NCBI RefSeq assembly: GCF_003545875.1
Contig: NZ_QHCS01000002.1
Span: 310,001 to 374,000, forward strand
Direction: 5' to 3'
Length of the DNA: 64,000 nucleotides
Source: Leptospira stimsonii
Lineage (GTDB): Bacteria > Spirochaetota > Leptospiria > Leptospirales > Leptospiraceae
The notes beneath the pieces were generated by a model, which was not told the origin of the DNA, did not search any database, and saw only the letters and a program-made list of their open reading frames with translations. Made by a program: the position numbers and the translations under genes. Of the stretch, positions 55,169 through 64,000 are shown one piece after another. Numbering within the stretch: the first letter of the stretch is position 1; each line of letters starts with the position of its first letter.

Positions 55169-55300
55169 TCAGGACTTTGAGTATGAATTCCCACAAAATC
55201 GGAGATTTGAATTCTTCCGAATCAAATCAATTTATAATTCCGATAGATCTTTCAAAAAAAAAACGATAAGATCTATTCCTCAAAGGGGGAGATCAAATCT

Positions 55301-55861
55301 ATGGATTTAACATTTGCAGCCTACAAGGGAAATTTGAATCAGGTTAAGGAAATGATACGTTTGGGAGCATCCGTCAACGCAGTTGATGGATGCGGAGATT
55401 TCCCGTTATATAAGGCAAATCAAATTGAAATTTACAAAGTTCTTTTGGAAAACGGCGCAAATCCGAATCAGCAAAATCGTAGCGGTTTTACTGCACTTAT
55501 GAATGCAAGGACGGCGGAGCAGATAGGTCTTCTTTTGGAATACGGCGCAAATCCGAATCTTCGAAACGAAGACGGTTTTACAGCTTTAATGCTTCATTCT
55601 TATTCAGGAAATATTGATATGGTCAGGCTGCTTCTTGAGAACGAAGCGGACGTAACTCTGAGAACAAATCCACCCGGTTGCGTGAGCGCATTCTTGCAGG
55701 CGATGGAAGAAGACAATTTAGAAATTATGAAACTCTTAGTCGAATATGGAGTAAATCTCGAAGAAGAGGATCGAGCCTACGGATCCAATACCGGAGAAGC
55801 TCTTCTCGAAGCAGTTATATCCGACGAAACTCGATCTTTCATCGAAGCCTGTCTGAAATAG
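55301..55861 (+). CDS. Ankyrin-repeat protein
   Basis: A 186-residue soluble protein of four to five ankyrin repeats. MDLTFAAYKGNLNQVKEMIRLGASVNAVDGCGDFPLY, VLLENGANPNQQNRSGFTALM, LLLEYGANPNLRNEDGFTALM and MVRLLLENEADVTLRTNPPG show the 'G.TAL..A...G....V..LL..GA..N' pattern. It has no signal peptide. The strong near-identity of repeats 2 and 3 suggests a recent internal duplication. GGGGGAG lies 10 bases before the ATG. It is a protein-binding scaffold with unknown partner. Confidence 0.88.
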   Translation: MDLTFAAYKGNLNQVKEMIRLGASVNAVDGCGDFPLYKANQIEIYKVLLENGANPNQQNRSGFTALMNARTAEQIGLLLEYGANPNLRNEDGFTALMLHSYSGNIDMVRLLLENEADVTLRTNPPGCVSAFLQAMEEDNLEIMKLLVEYGVNLEEEDRAYGSNTGEALLEAVISDETRSFIEACLK

Positions 55862-55928
55862 ATGCAAAAAAGCCTCCCGGTCGAAAGGCCTTTAATTTGC
55901 CGATTTTAAAAATTCTTCCTTAACGGAA

Positions 55929-56855
55929 CTAACCCTTGATCTTATTTCTGAATTTCTGATACACAATCCCACCAAAATAAACCAAAAAGCTTCCCAGAAT
56001 CAGAAAGGGAGTCCACCACAACAAATAATAGCTCAGTTGTAAAAACGCATTCAAGATTCCAACCAACGCGTTTCTATACTCGGGAACTTGAATGGCATCG
56101 GGAGGAATGGGCGTCCCGAAAGTCACGGCAATCGTTGCCCAACTCACTCGGTCCTTGATTTTCCAAGTTTCCTGTTCCGCAAGATCGAGTTCGTCTTCGC
56201 TTCTCTCGATCGATTCTTCAATGACTTCCCAGTTTTTTGAGCCAGCACCGATTTGTTGATTGGCGTTGTTTCTTCTAGAAAGACGGAGTTTTTCTCGAGT
56301 CGTCTTCCGTTTTTGCCAAACCATTCCTTCCGTATGATCGATCGTGGAAATATCTTCCGAGAGCAAAGCTCCAAGCTTATCAAGTTCTAAAAGGGCATCG
56401 TATAACTTCGCGGAACGGACGTGCATCCTTACACTCATGTAAGGAGATCTCGAGTTGCTCGCGGAACTACTTTCCAAGTAGCCGTATTTCGCGATGTAAT
56501 CTAAAAGTTCCTTTCTTGTCTTTATCAGATCCTTACATTCGTATGAAAGTTGAATGTTGTATTCGAGAAGCCTCTCGCTGGTTGTCCCACCGATCGGAGC
56601 GAAAACTTTTCCCAGTTGGTCGTCGGCTCTGTCGAACGTCTCTTTGAATTGGTCCTCCAATTTTTCGTTGGAAACTTTTTTCGATTCTCCTGAAGAGGGC
56701 ATAGGCGCGCTGACTTGTCCGGATATATCTGCGCTTCGCATCGCGGTTTTTTCCGCTTCCCCCGCGCTTCCTTCCGCGTTGGAATCTTTCTTTTTCCCGC
56801 AGGAAATGAGAACTGAGAGACAAAGGACGAGTAGGAATAGGATCGATTTTTTCAA
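55929..56855 (-). CDS. DUF4349 lipoprotein
   Basis: A 308-residue lipoprotein, TTG start with GGAG nine bases upstream. The signal MKKSILFLLVLCLSVLIS|C gives Cys at residue 19. The DUF4349 core follows: LLEYNIQLSYECKDLIKTRKELLDYIAKYGYLESSS, VRMHVRSAKLYDALLELDKLG and TEGMVWQKRKTTREKLRLSRR (each one of its usual blocks, including a 'D.T..Y.D...RL' variant). A C-terminal membrane segment (LLWWTPFLILGSFLVYFGGIVY) places the domain in the periplasm with both ends anchored. Function is unknown. The tail of a paralogue lies 0.8 kb away. Confidence 0.85.
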   Translation of the reverse strand: MKKSILFLLVLCLSVLISCGKKKDSNAEGSAGEAEKTAMRSADISGQVSAPMPSSGESKKVSNEKLEDQFKETFDRADDQLGKVFAPIGGTTSERLLEYNIQLSYECKDLIKTRKELLDYIAKYGYLESSSASNSRSPYMSVRMHVRSAKLYDALLELDKLGALLSEDISTIDHTEGMVWQKRKTTREKLRLSRRNNANQQIGAGSKNWEVIEESIERSEDELDLAEQETWKIKDRVSWATIAVTFGTPIPPDAIQVPEYRNALVGILNAFLQLSYYLLWWTPFLILGSFLVYFGGIVYQKFRNKIKG

Positions 56856-57021
56856 GGTTGTTTCTCCGGATCAGAAATACTTTCGAATTCTTTAACATAC
56901 GAAAGGACCGAAATTCTCTCGCAAAAGGTTCCATTTCAACTCTAAAAGGTCGGATTTAGAAAGTCCTTTCTCGATTGAAAAAGGTACAAACATCCGAATT
57001 ATAGGAAGGAAAAATGGATGC

Positions 57022-57666
57022 TCAAGGAGCGACTCTAAACTTCCTCCAAGAAGAATCCGGATTCTTCTCAAAGACGATTCGATCGTGAAGTCTGCTGGCT
57101 CTTCCTTGCCAAAATTCAATTCTTTCCGGGAGTACCGAATAACCGCCCCAATGATCGGGAAGATCCACTTCCTTTCCCTCGAATTGCGTTGAGAATTTTT
57201 GGAATCGTTCCTCTAAAAATTTCCGATCCGGAATCAACTGACTCTGAGGGGAAGAATGCGCGCCGATCTGAGATTCCCTCGGTCTCGAATGAAAGTATTC
57301 TTCCGATTCCTCTCTCGATACTTTTTTTACGCTTCCTTCGATTCGTATCTGACGTTCGAGTTCGGACCAAAAAAATACGAGACAGGCTCTCGGATTCTCT
57401 TCCAACTCTTTTCCCTTTCTACTTTCGTAATTCGTATAGAATAGAAAGGAATCTTCGCTGATTCCTTTTAAAAGAACGGTTCTTGCGTCCGGTCTTCCGT
57501 CTTTGGTCGCGGTGGCTAAGGTCATCGCATTGACTTCGAAAACCTCGGATAAGACCGCTTCTTGAAACCATTTTTGAAAGAATACGATCGGATCGTCTCC
57601 CGTATCGACGATGTCCAAAGAAGAAAGGGTATAGCTGTTTCGGATGTCCGCGATTTTTGAAGTCAT
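57022..57666 (-). CDS. pdxH: Pyridoxamine/pyridoxine 5'-phosphate oxidase
   Basis: A 214-residue FMN enzyme producing pyridoxal 5'-phosphate, the salvage and final step. It has AMTLATATKDGRPDARTVLLKGI, FYTNYESRKGKELEENPRACLVFFW, ERQIRIEGSVKKVS, SRPRESQIGAHSSPQS and PDHWGGYSVLPERIEFWQGRASRLHDRI. These are the FMN and substrate motifs in order. The C-terminus WRKFRVAP matches the usual 'W...RL.P'. It is complete and has its own 164-bp upstream gap. Confidence 0.96.
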   Translation of the reverse strand: MTSKIADIRNSYTLSSLDIVDTGDDPIVFFQKWFQEAVLSEVFEVNAMTLATATKDGRPDARTVLLKGISEDSFLFYTNYESRKGKELEENPRACLVFFWSELERQIRIEGSVKKVSREESEEYFHSRPRESQIGAHSSPQSQLIPDRKFLEERFQKFSTQFEGKEVDLPDHWGGYSVLPERIEFWQGRASRLHDRIVFEKNPDSSWRKFRVAP

Positions 57667-57830
57667 AGGCTTAACTTCAAAAAGTATATTCGCTCAAAAA
57701 GTAAAAGTAAAAATTAGAATTCGGAATTTCATTTTTCTCGAATTCTTCTCTGTTCGTTAAGGAATGTCACTTTTTTAAGAGCGGCTTTTCTTGCTCTCGA
57801 AAATCGAAAGTATTCGATTCTCCTTATCGA

Positions 57831-60800
57831 TTAGAGAATTTCGATGATGATCAGAGTAAGGTCGTCTTGGATCGCCGAACCTTGCAAGAACTCGTCTAGA
57901 TCGTTCTGTATTCTCGCAAGTTGGTTTTCCGGAGTGGAAAGATCGGAAGATCGGATCGATTGCAAAAAACGCGTTTCTCCGTATTCGTTTTTGATCGAGT
58001 TGAATTGTTCGTAGATTCCGTCCGTAAAAAGAAAAATTCGATCTCCCGTCCGGATCTTCATCTTTTCGGAATAATACTCGTAGTCTTTTTTTAATCCCAG
58101 GATCGCGCCGGTTTTGTGCATCAATTCGAATTGCCCATCTCTCAAAAGGATTTGCGCCGGATGACCCGCGGAAGAATATTCTAAAGTATGATTCTTCACA
58201 TTGATATCGGCGACGATACAAGTTAGATAGAGAGTTTTAAACTTTTCTAAAATGACAAAATTCAAGTCCTTCAGAAGATCCGCGGGAGACTTGTGGAGTT
58301 TTTTCAAATGTTCATACTCGCTCTTGATCGCCATCGTGATCAAGGCGGCCTGAACACCATGCCCCGTCGCGTCTGCGACGAAAAAACGGTAGAGACCCGG
58401 TTTGAGTTCGAAAAGATCGTAAAAATCTCCGCCCACCTCGTCCATCGGTTGATAAGAAACGGAATAAAGAATTCCTGCGAGCACGGGATGTTCTGGAAGA
58501 ATACTTCTTTGGATTTTTTTGGAATAGAGAAGATCCTTCCGAATGATTTTCAAGGATTGCATCAACTCTTGGGTTCTTGATTCCACCTTTTTTTCCAGTT
58601 CCGAATTCAGTCGAGTGATGTCCTCATAAAGTTTCGCATTCTCCAATGAAATAGCGGCCTGTGAGGAAAGAATCTCAAGAATCTCCAATCTGTGCTCGTC
58701 AAACACGCCGTAGGTGAGTCGATTCTCCAGATACAATATGCTAAGAATTTTCCCCTGTTTTGTGATCGGAAGACAAAGAAGAGACTTGGGTTGTTTTTTA
58801 GAGATATAAGAATTAAGGGAATACAAGGATTCTTTCGAAGCGTTTCCTAAAAGAGTCCTCTGTCCGGAACGATAACAATAATAGACGAGTTCAACCGGAA
58901 GAAGTTCCCCGGCCGCATCCAAGGGTAAGGGTTCCGGTAAGACATTCTCCGATTCCTCTATGTCCTGTCCCGTTTCAACATAGAGTCCGTTTTGTCTCGG
59001 AAGAATCAAAAAACCGCGTGTTGCACCTGCGTTCTCCACGATGGTCCTCATCATTTTTCTCAGGAGTTCGTCTTGTTCTATGATTCCGGAAATGGTTTGG
59101 GAGGATTTGAGAACGCTCCTAAGATCCAGATTATCCGCGGATTTTAGAATCGTATCGAGAAGGGCTTCTTCCCTGGTATGCAAAAGAAAATCGGATTCGT
59201 CTTCGAAGAGATCGAGGTCTCTCTGGATCAGATCAGCTTTTCTCAAAGCGCCCCAATAACGATATTGTTTTTGGGCGATCTTTAAGAGGTAGTTTCCGTA
59301 TTGTTTTTTTCCTCTTGAAATTTCCCAGAAACCGGCGTGTTCGTTTATGATCGCTTTTCTTAGATCGTTTTCGGACTTGGAAAGGGAGGAAACCGACTTC
59401 TCATAAAATGATTCCGCTGTCTTTAAATCACCCTTAAATCTAGAATATTCCGCTTTTAGAATGTAATATCTCGTTACAAAATTGATCGGATAAACCTTGG
59501 CCCAAGTTTGAAAAAGAGAAACCGACCCTCTTATAAATAAACGATCGAGCCAGGAAATATTTTTTCCGTTTTCAAAGGACCGAATCAAAAGTAAGGACCG
59601 ATAAAATCTATATTCGGAATAAATGAAGATCGTTCTCGAACGTTCCAAATCCTCTTTGAATTTCGAAAAGGTCCCCAGACCTTCTTCCCATTCTCCGTGA
59701 AGATAGGATTCTTTCCCACGTAAAACAGCATACCAAGCAAAGGCCGTTCCGTTTCCGGAAGGAATTAGAATCTGATTCTCGAACGTTTCGATGGAAACTT
59801 CCTGATCCTTATAAATGACGCTCGGTTTTTTCGGTTCGGCCAAACTTCGAATAAAATAATCCGAACTCGCGATTACCACGTAGATAATTTCGTAATTTAG
59901 GTTCTCACCTCGTTTCGAATCTTTGATTAGGACTTCGCGATAACGTTCGGAATTCTCGGAATGATACAATTGATAGATCGAATGAGAGATTAAAGAGAAG
60001 GCGGCCCAGAGGTAGTCGCCGTATTGGATACTTTTTTGATAAGCCTCCTCCGCCAATGGAACGAGTTTGGAAAACGGATTCTGGAAATAATCGAGAAGCA
60101 TGTTCTTTCCGAACAAAAATCTTCCTTTCAGACGATCGGAAGGATATATCTCTAAAATTCTTTCTCCTAATTTCCAGTAACGAAGCGAAGTCCGAAAGTT
60201 ACCCGTAATTGCGAATACGAGCGAACCGAAACCGGCATAACCGAAAAAACTCACGGAGGAGTTTCCTTCTTTGAGAGTGATGTTCATCAGTTTTAGAAAT
60301 AAGAAAACGAAAAGTTTACTGTCGAAGTGTTTTCCATAATTCAACATATTCGTAAGAATATTGATCACCTCGATCTTATAGGGATCCTGATTCTTCTTCG
60401 CTTTTTCTAAAACTTCCGGACTACGTCCTCTTTGAAAAAAGATCATCTTCAAAAATTCAAAAAGAAGAATCGCGATTCCAGGTCTTTCCGGAAATGCTTC
60501 TCCCATGGATTGAAGAGCCTTGATTCCGACCTTGTATGCGCCTTCCAAATCGTTCTTGATGTTCATGACTTCCAACTGCATCAGTCGAACGTCCGCGATT
60601 TCGATTCGATCGTCGAGATGATCCAATAAAACCTGTACGGCGTTTTCCGCTTCGGAGGTTTTGGAAAGGAAATAGGCGGATTCGGCGAGGGACTTATAGA
60701 TTTGAACGGCCTGTTCCTTTCGATCTACCCAGGAGTCTTCCGTGATTTTCTTTTTCAAAATCGAAAATAGCGAGTAAGCGGTGTTAAACGCCGCTGAAAG

Positions 60801-63122
60801 TTTGGCCGCGTTACCAGCGAGAAGAATATAACGAATGAAAAGATCGATTTCCTCTTTTGTTCCGAGGAGTCTTTGAGCTCGAATCAAATGGTTCGCGATT
60901 TCCGGAATCCGTTCTTGTTTAGGGGAATTTCGATCCGTCTCGATCAGAATCATCGCTAAACTCTTATGGATTTCGGCGCGATCTTCGGACGCGATCGATT
61001 CGCTGATCACTTGATTGATCTTATCATGCGAAAAACGGAATGTGATCCCTTCAAATATAGAATCCTGCATTCTTTCTTCTTCGGTTCCGTTTTTTAAAAT
61101 TTGAAGAATCGGATACAGACTAACCTGGGATTCCTGAAAGATGATGATTCCTTGTTTGATACATTCTCGAATTCCGCTTTCGATAATTTCCGGAGTTTTT
61201 TGAAAGTAACGGAAGATGGTGCCCAGGTCAAAAAGGCCTCCGATACAAGCCGCGACCTGTAAGAATCTCTGAGTCTCTTCGGGAAGTCTTTTGATTTCAT
61301 CTGTGAGAAGATCTAGGACATTTTCCGTGACCGTTTTCTTTATGATTTGATCCCAATCCAAATTCCAGATGCCGGAGGCCTTCTCATACTGAATAAAGGA
61401 TTCCGTATACAAAGTATAAAAAAACTGATTGAGAAAGAATGGATTTCCGTTCGTCTTTTGATAAAGGATATCCGTTAACTTTTCGTTGTCTTCCGACTTC
61501 AGATCCAAACTATCGGACACGAAGTTCTGAATCATCCTTCGATCGAGCGGTTTTAAGGAGATCTCCTGTAACAAAATTTCAGAACTGAGCAGTTTGTTCC
61601 TGAATTGATCGAGAAATTCCGAATTCTCCTCTTCGTTTCTACAGATAAAAACGAAAAGTATTCCCTCCCAATCCGTTTGTCTAGAGAAGAATTCGATGAG
61701 TGCAATGGAAGCTGGATCCGCCCATTGAATATCATCTAACACGAGTAATGCGGGGCTTCTTCGATTAAAACAAATCGAAAGAAATCGAAGAATCACGATA
61801 AATAGGAATTGATCGTCCTTTTGGCTCGGAATCTCCGTAGGCTCCGGTGTTATCCCGATTAGGCTCCTAATTTCTGGGATGAGTTGGACGAGGAGATTTA
61901 TGTTTTCTCCGAGCGTTTCCCTCATGGCCGCTCTTAAACTTTGGATTTCATATTCGGACTGAGTCAGGAGATGATTGGAAAGTTCCACAAGGATTTGTCT
62001 GAGTGCGTAATAGGGGATTTCCTTTTTATCCTCGTCGAACTTTCCTTTGAAAATTCTCAACGCATTGAATTCCGTCGAAAAAATAGAGTCCATCACAAGG
62101 GAGGTTTTTCCGGTTCCGGATTTTCCTTTGATGAGAATCGACGCTCTTACACCTGCGTAGATCGATGCGATCGAATCTTCGATGATTTTTTTTTCTTTGT
62201 CTCTTCCGTATAATTTTTCGGTGATCCGGAATTTATCCTTCTTTTCCGTTGATGCCGGAACAAATTCCAGGATGCTCTGACCGGAACGGATCGAGTCGTA
62301 TAATATTTTGAGATCGTTAGACAGCGTTTCCAGAGCGAAGTATCGTTCTTCAGGCATTTTCGAAAGAAGTTTCATAACAAGATTTGAAATCTGAATCGGA
62401 ATTTCCTTTTTTCGTTTATGCAATGGAACGGGCATTCTCGCGATATGAGAATGGATGATCTCGAGTGGATCGTTTGACTCGAAGGGAGGTTGGCCTACGA
62501 GCATCTGATAAAAAAGTGCCCCTAAGGAATATCCGTCCGAACGAAAGTCTACGGTCCGATTCATCCTTCCCGTTCGTTCCGGAGAACAATAAGCGAGTAA
62601 CGTAGGCGATATTTGAAGAGGCGCGAGCGTTCCTTTTTCTCCGATGAGAAGCGAGGACGAACCGAGCCAGGCAAGTTTTGATTTTCCGGAATCCGGGTCG
62701 TAAAAGAAAGAATTCGGGCTGATCTGATTGTGGAGAATTCCCTTCGAATGAAGCGCGATTAGATTTTCAGTGATCGAATGCGCGATCTGAAGAAACTCTT
62801 GAATCGGAAGAAAGTCCACCTTTTTGAGATGTTCACTTAACAAGGAAGATTCGATATTTTCATAGACAAGGCAAAACTTGTCCTGGATTCTAAGAAGCCT
62901 TTGCGGTTTCAGAATCTGTTCGTTATCGACTAATTTTCCGATTTCGTATTCGTTCAGAAAGTAGAACGAATCTTCTTCCCGAATTCTTTCCTTCTGAATG
63001 CGAAGGATTTTTGTTTCGGATTCTTCCTCCAGAACGCCTCGATAAACTGTGGAAACATGGTCTTCCAATAACAATTCCCGTATTCGGAAAGATGAAGACT
63101 TCGATTCCGTGCGAAAAGACAT
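57831..63122 (-). CDS. Pseudokinase / STAND ATPase / GAF / SpoIIE phosphatase
   Basis: A 1763-residue signalling protein. Residues 1-280 are a protein-kinase fold in which the catalytic HRD Asp is Gln (ILHNQISPNSF, 129-139) and the DFG Asp is Trp (LAWLG, 150-154), so it should not phosphorylate. A STAND/AAA module follows, with Walker A GKSGTGKTS (333-341) and Walker B LLVLDDIQWAD (about 460). A long helical TPR-like region (about 740-1300), a GAF domain (about 1330-1500), a coiled coil and a PP2C-type SpoIIE phosphatase (about 1540-1763) complete it. The phosphatase motifs EVGGDFYDLFE, VADATGHGVQAAL and DDLTLIIIEIL are intact. It probably senses a ligand and dephosphorylates a Ser/Thr target such as an anti-sigma antagonist. 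It starts 3 bp after a membrane-protein gene. Confidence 0.93.
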   Translation of the reverse strand: MSFRTESKSSSFRIRELLLEDHVSTVYRGVLEEESETKILRIQKERIREEDSFYFLNEYEIGKLVDNEQILKPQRLLRIQDKFCLVYENIESSLLSEHLKKVDFLPIQEFLQIAHSITENLIALHSKGILHNQISPNSFFYDPDSGKSKLAWLGSSSLLIGEKGTLAPLQISPTLLAYCSPERTGRMNRTVDFRSDGYSLGALFYQMLVGQPPFESNDPLEIIHSHIARMPVPLHKRKKEIPIQISNLVMKLLSKMPEERYFALETLSNDLKILYDSIRSGQSILEFVPASTEKKDKFRITEKLYGRDKEKKIIEDSIASIYAGVRASILIKGKSGTGKTSLVMDSIFSTEFNALRIFKGKFDEDKKEIPYYALRQILVELSNHLLTQSEYEIQSLRAAMRETLGENINLLVQLIPEIRSLIGITPEPTEIPSQKDDQFLFIVILRFLSICFNRRSPALLVLDDIQWADPASIALIEFFSRQTDWEGILFVFICRNEEENSEFLDQFRNKLLSSEILLQEISLKPLDRRMIQNFVSDSLDLKSEDNEKLTDILYQKTNGNPFFLNQFFYTLYTESFIQYEKASGIWNLDWDQIIKKTVTENVLDLLTDEIKRLPEETQRFLQVAACIGGLFDLGTIFRYFQKTPEIIESGIRECIKQGIIIFQESQVSLYPILQILKNGTEEERMQDSIFEGITFRFSHDKINQVISESIASEDRAEIHKSLAMILIETDRNSPKQERIPEIANHLIRAQRLLGTKEEIDLFIRYILLAGNAAKLSAAFNTAYSLFSILKKKITEDSWVDRKEQAVQIYKSLAESAYFLSKTSEAENAVQVLLDHLDDRIEIADVRLMQLEVMNIKNDLEGAYKVGIKALQSMGEAFPERPGIAILLFEFLKMIFFQRGRSPEVLEKAKKNQDPYKIEVINILTNMLNYGKHFDSKLFVFLFLKLMNITLKEGNSSVSFFGYAGFGSLVFAITGNFRTSLRYWKLGERILEIYPSDRLKGRFLFGKNMLLDYFQNPFSKLVPLAEEAYQKSIQYGDYLWAAFSLISHSIYQLYHSENSERYREVLIKDSKRGENLNYEIIYVVIASSDYFIRSLAEPKKPSVIYKDQEVSIETFENQILIPSGNGTAFAWYAVLRGKESYLHGEWEEGLGTFSKFKEDLERSRTIFIYSEYRFYRSLLLIRSFENGKNISWLDRLFIRGSVSLFQTWAKVYPINFVTRYYILKAEYSRFKGDLKTAESFYEKSVSSLSKSENDLRKAIINEHAGFWEISRGKKQYGNYLLKIAQKQYRYWGALRKADLIQRDLDLFEDESDFLLHTREEALLDTILKSADNLDLRSVLKSSQTISGIIEQDELLRKMMRTIVENAGATRGFLILPRQNGLYVETGQDIEESENVLPEPLPLDAAGELLPVELVYYCYRSGQRTLLGNASKESLYSLNSYISKKQPKSLLCLPITKQGKILSILYLENRLTYGVFDEHRLEILEILSSQAAISLENAKLYEDITRLNSELEKKVESRTQELMQSLKIIRKDLLYSKKIQRSILPEHPVLAGILYSVSYQPMDEVGGDFYDLFELKPGLYRFFVADATGHGVQAALITMAIKSEYEHLKKLHKSPADLLKDLNFVILEKFKTLYLTCIVADINVKNHTLEYSSAGHPAQILLRDGQFELMHKTGAILGLKKDYEYYSEKMKIRTGDRIFLFTDGIYEQFNSIKNEYGETRFLQSIRSSDLSTPENQLARIQNDLDEFLQGSAIQDDLTLIIIEIL

Positions 63123-63125
63123 TTC

Positions 63126-63791
63126 TTACGTTCTTCGTTCGGAGAATAGATAAACGTAATATGCGTCCGCGATAAAAACCAATACGCCTAGACAAAGTAC
63201 AAAGTATTCATTCGGAAAATAGAGAAACAAGAACACGGTGAAAAATACGGTTCCTAAAAACTTACACCAGGCGATCGGATAGGAGAACAATTTGGAATTC
63301 CCCATGCTCAAAAATAAGACCGGATACATTCCTGAGATAAACAGATTGAGAATGTAGGCCGAGTTCGATCCAGTAAAAAGGTCGTATCGATTGATATAGT
63401 AGGTGTAGATCAAGGCACCCCAGGAGATCAATAATACGAAGAGTAAAATTCTATATTCTAATATACTGATGGATCTTTTAAACTGTTTTTGGCCGAACCG
63501 GATCACATTGATAAAGATAAAAATATCCAGAATAAAGGCGATCTTATAGCCCCAGTTGAGAAGAACTCCCATATCTTCTTGGATGACGAACCCCCAAAGA
63601 AATTCCCAGATTATATTTCCGCAGGCGATAAAGACCGGCATTTCTATAAATTGTTTTCGATTGGAGTCGGCGATCAAGGCGTAGTAAACGTAAGCCCAAA
63701 GAATCACTCCTAAAAATAGAAATAAGTTTTCGATTGGAGTGAATTTTCCCAGATAAGCCGGGTCAGTAATCATTTTTTGCCAGAATTCCAT
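63126..63791 (-). CDS. Multi-pass membrane protein of unknown function
   Basis: A 221-residue protein with seven predicted membrane segments and very short loops. The second-third helix region EMPVFIACGNIIWEFLWGFV has a 'GN..WEF' motif and the last helix has an acidic VFIADAYYVYLF. This spacing of one Glu and one Asp in a seven-helix protein resembles integral-membrane terpene cyclases of the PaxB/Pyr4 type and their bacterial relatives. That is a weak similarity from memory. It lies 3 bp before the large phosphatase gene and 5 bp after the next gene, so it belongs to one transcript. Confidence 0.75.
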   Translation of the reverse strand: MEFWQKMITDPAYLGKFTPIENLFLFLGVILWAYVYYALIADSNRKQFIEMPVFIACGNIIWEFLWGFVIQEDMGVLLNWGYKIAFILDIFIFINVIRFGQKQFKRSISILEYRILLFVLLISWGALIYTYYINRYDLFTGSNSAYILNLFISGMYPVLFLSMGNSKLFSYPIAWCKFLGTVFFTVFLFLYFPNEYFVLCLGVLVFIADAYYVYLFSERRT

Positions 63792-63796
63792 AATCG

Positions 63797-64000
63797 TTAT
63801 ACTCCCCAGTTTCCCTTCAGAGAAGGGGGAATTTCGAATTTTGCCTTTTTACCTTTATAGTAAAAATGATCCATCCCGAGGATAAGTTTGGATGAAAAAT
63901 GGGAAACAAGTTTTTGAAAATGATCGTTTTTGCTCAGAGTCTTATCGAAATCTAACATAATTTTCTCAAGAATCTCCCCTAAGATTTCCTTCTCTTCCCA
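63797..64000 (-). CDS. C-terminal end of an unknown gene (partial)
   Basis: A minus-strand frame enters from the right edge and ends at TAA (63797-63799) after 67 codons. The sequence WEEKEILGEILEKIMLDFDKTLSKND...GMDHFYYKGKKAKFEIPPSLKGNWGV is hydrophilic and coding-like. No family was recognised. It is followed after 5 bp by the multi-pass membrane protein gene, suggesting a three-gene unit with the pseudokinase-phosphatase. Confidence 0.65.
   Translation of the reverse strand, partial: WEEKEILGEILEKIMLDFDKTLSKNDHFQKLVSHFSSKLILGMDHFYYKGKKAKFEIPPSLKGNWGV

Noticed and set aside
55864..55895. Terminator after the ankyrin gene
   Set aside because: AAAGCC and GGCCTTT pair only with a bulge and the loop is long; too weak to list.

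Overview
The window is a stretch of a Leptospira chromosome. The evidence is two DUF1564-family genes (a family found essentially only in leptospires), lipoproteins with spirochaete-style lipoboxes ending in a late Ser-Cys or Ala-Cys, the spirochaetal cAMP/cGMP-binding and kinase-STAND-phosphatase architectures, and several TTG starts. Base composition by eye is moderate (low-to-mid 40s % GC in genes, lower between genes). I cannot name the species. Most genes are ordinary housekeeping genes in tight operons. The unusual material lies in the gaps between them.

Layout. 1-5.6 kb: the tail of trpA, a DUF1564 gene, a CHASE2 adenylate cyclase, dxs and a TPR protein. 5.6-10.9 kb: a 75-bp tandem array, small uncharacterised genes and lipoproteins, then 1.5 kb of gene-free, repeat-derived DNA ending in an exact 130-bp tandem array. 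10.9-21.1 kb: a large cyclic-nucleotide-binding protein, a NamZ-like muramidase (DUF1343), a CARDB lipoprotein, a remnant of an IS481-type element, a VOC protein, NAD(P)HX repair (nnrE-nnrD) and a lipoprotein. 21.2-30.9 kb: the translation/RNA operon rimP-nusA-infB-rbfA-truB-rpsO-pnp followed by an M16 peptidase. 30.9-37.3 kb: accessory DNA with a VOC gene, a 70-bp array, dut, two frameshifted pseudogenes, an SDR/flavin-oxidoreductase pair and a 134-bp array. 37.4-53.4 kb: ftsK, DUF1564, lolA, a RodZ-like gene, rimO, pgsA, trpD, yajC, an unknown membrane protein, secD, secF, ribD, ribE and ribBA, closed by a strong terminator. 53.4-64 kb: a nearly complete IS481-family element, a DUF4349 gene-tail fragment, an ankyrin protein, a DUF4349 lipoprotein, pdxH, a 1763-residue pseudokinase/STAND ATPase/GAF/SpoIIE phosphatase, a multi-pass membrane protein and the tail of one more gene.

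The most interesting unexplained signal is a family of intergenic tandem arrays at about 10.2, 31.4 and 36.5 kb. Their periods are 130, 70 and 134 bp, but all carry the same dyad core CGAA-G-TTCG. The flanking arms differ between arrays yet stay complementary, as expected if the symmetry itself is under selection. The window also holds many copies of a short palindromic motif close to TGTNGTAGYTCCNACA, several of them in or beside these arrays, and a GGAGTTCC-type version lies inside the 3' ends of both DUF1564 genes. No tRNA, rRNA or CRISPR array was seen. I could not support individual promoters by eye and list none.
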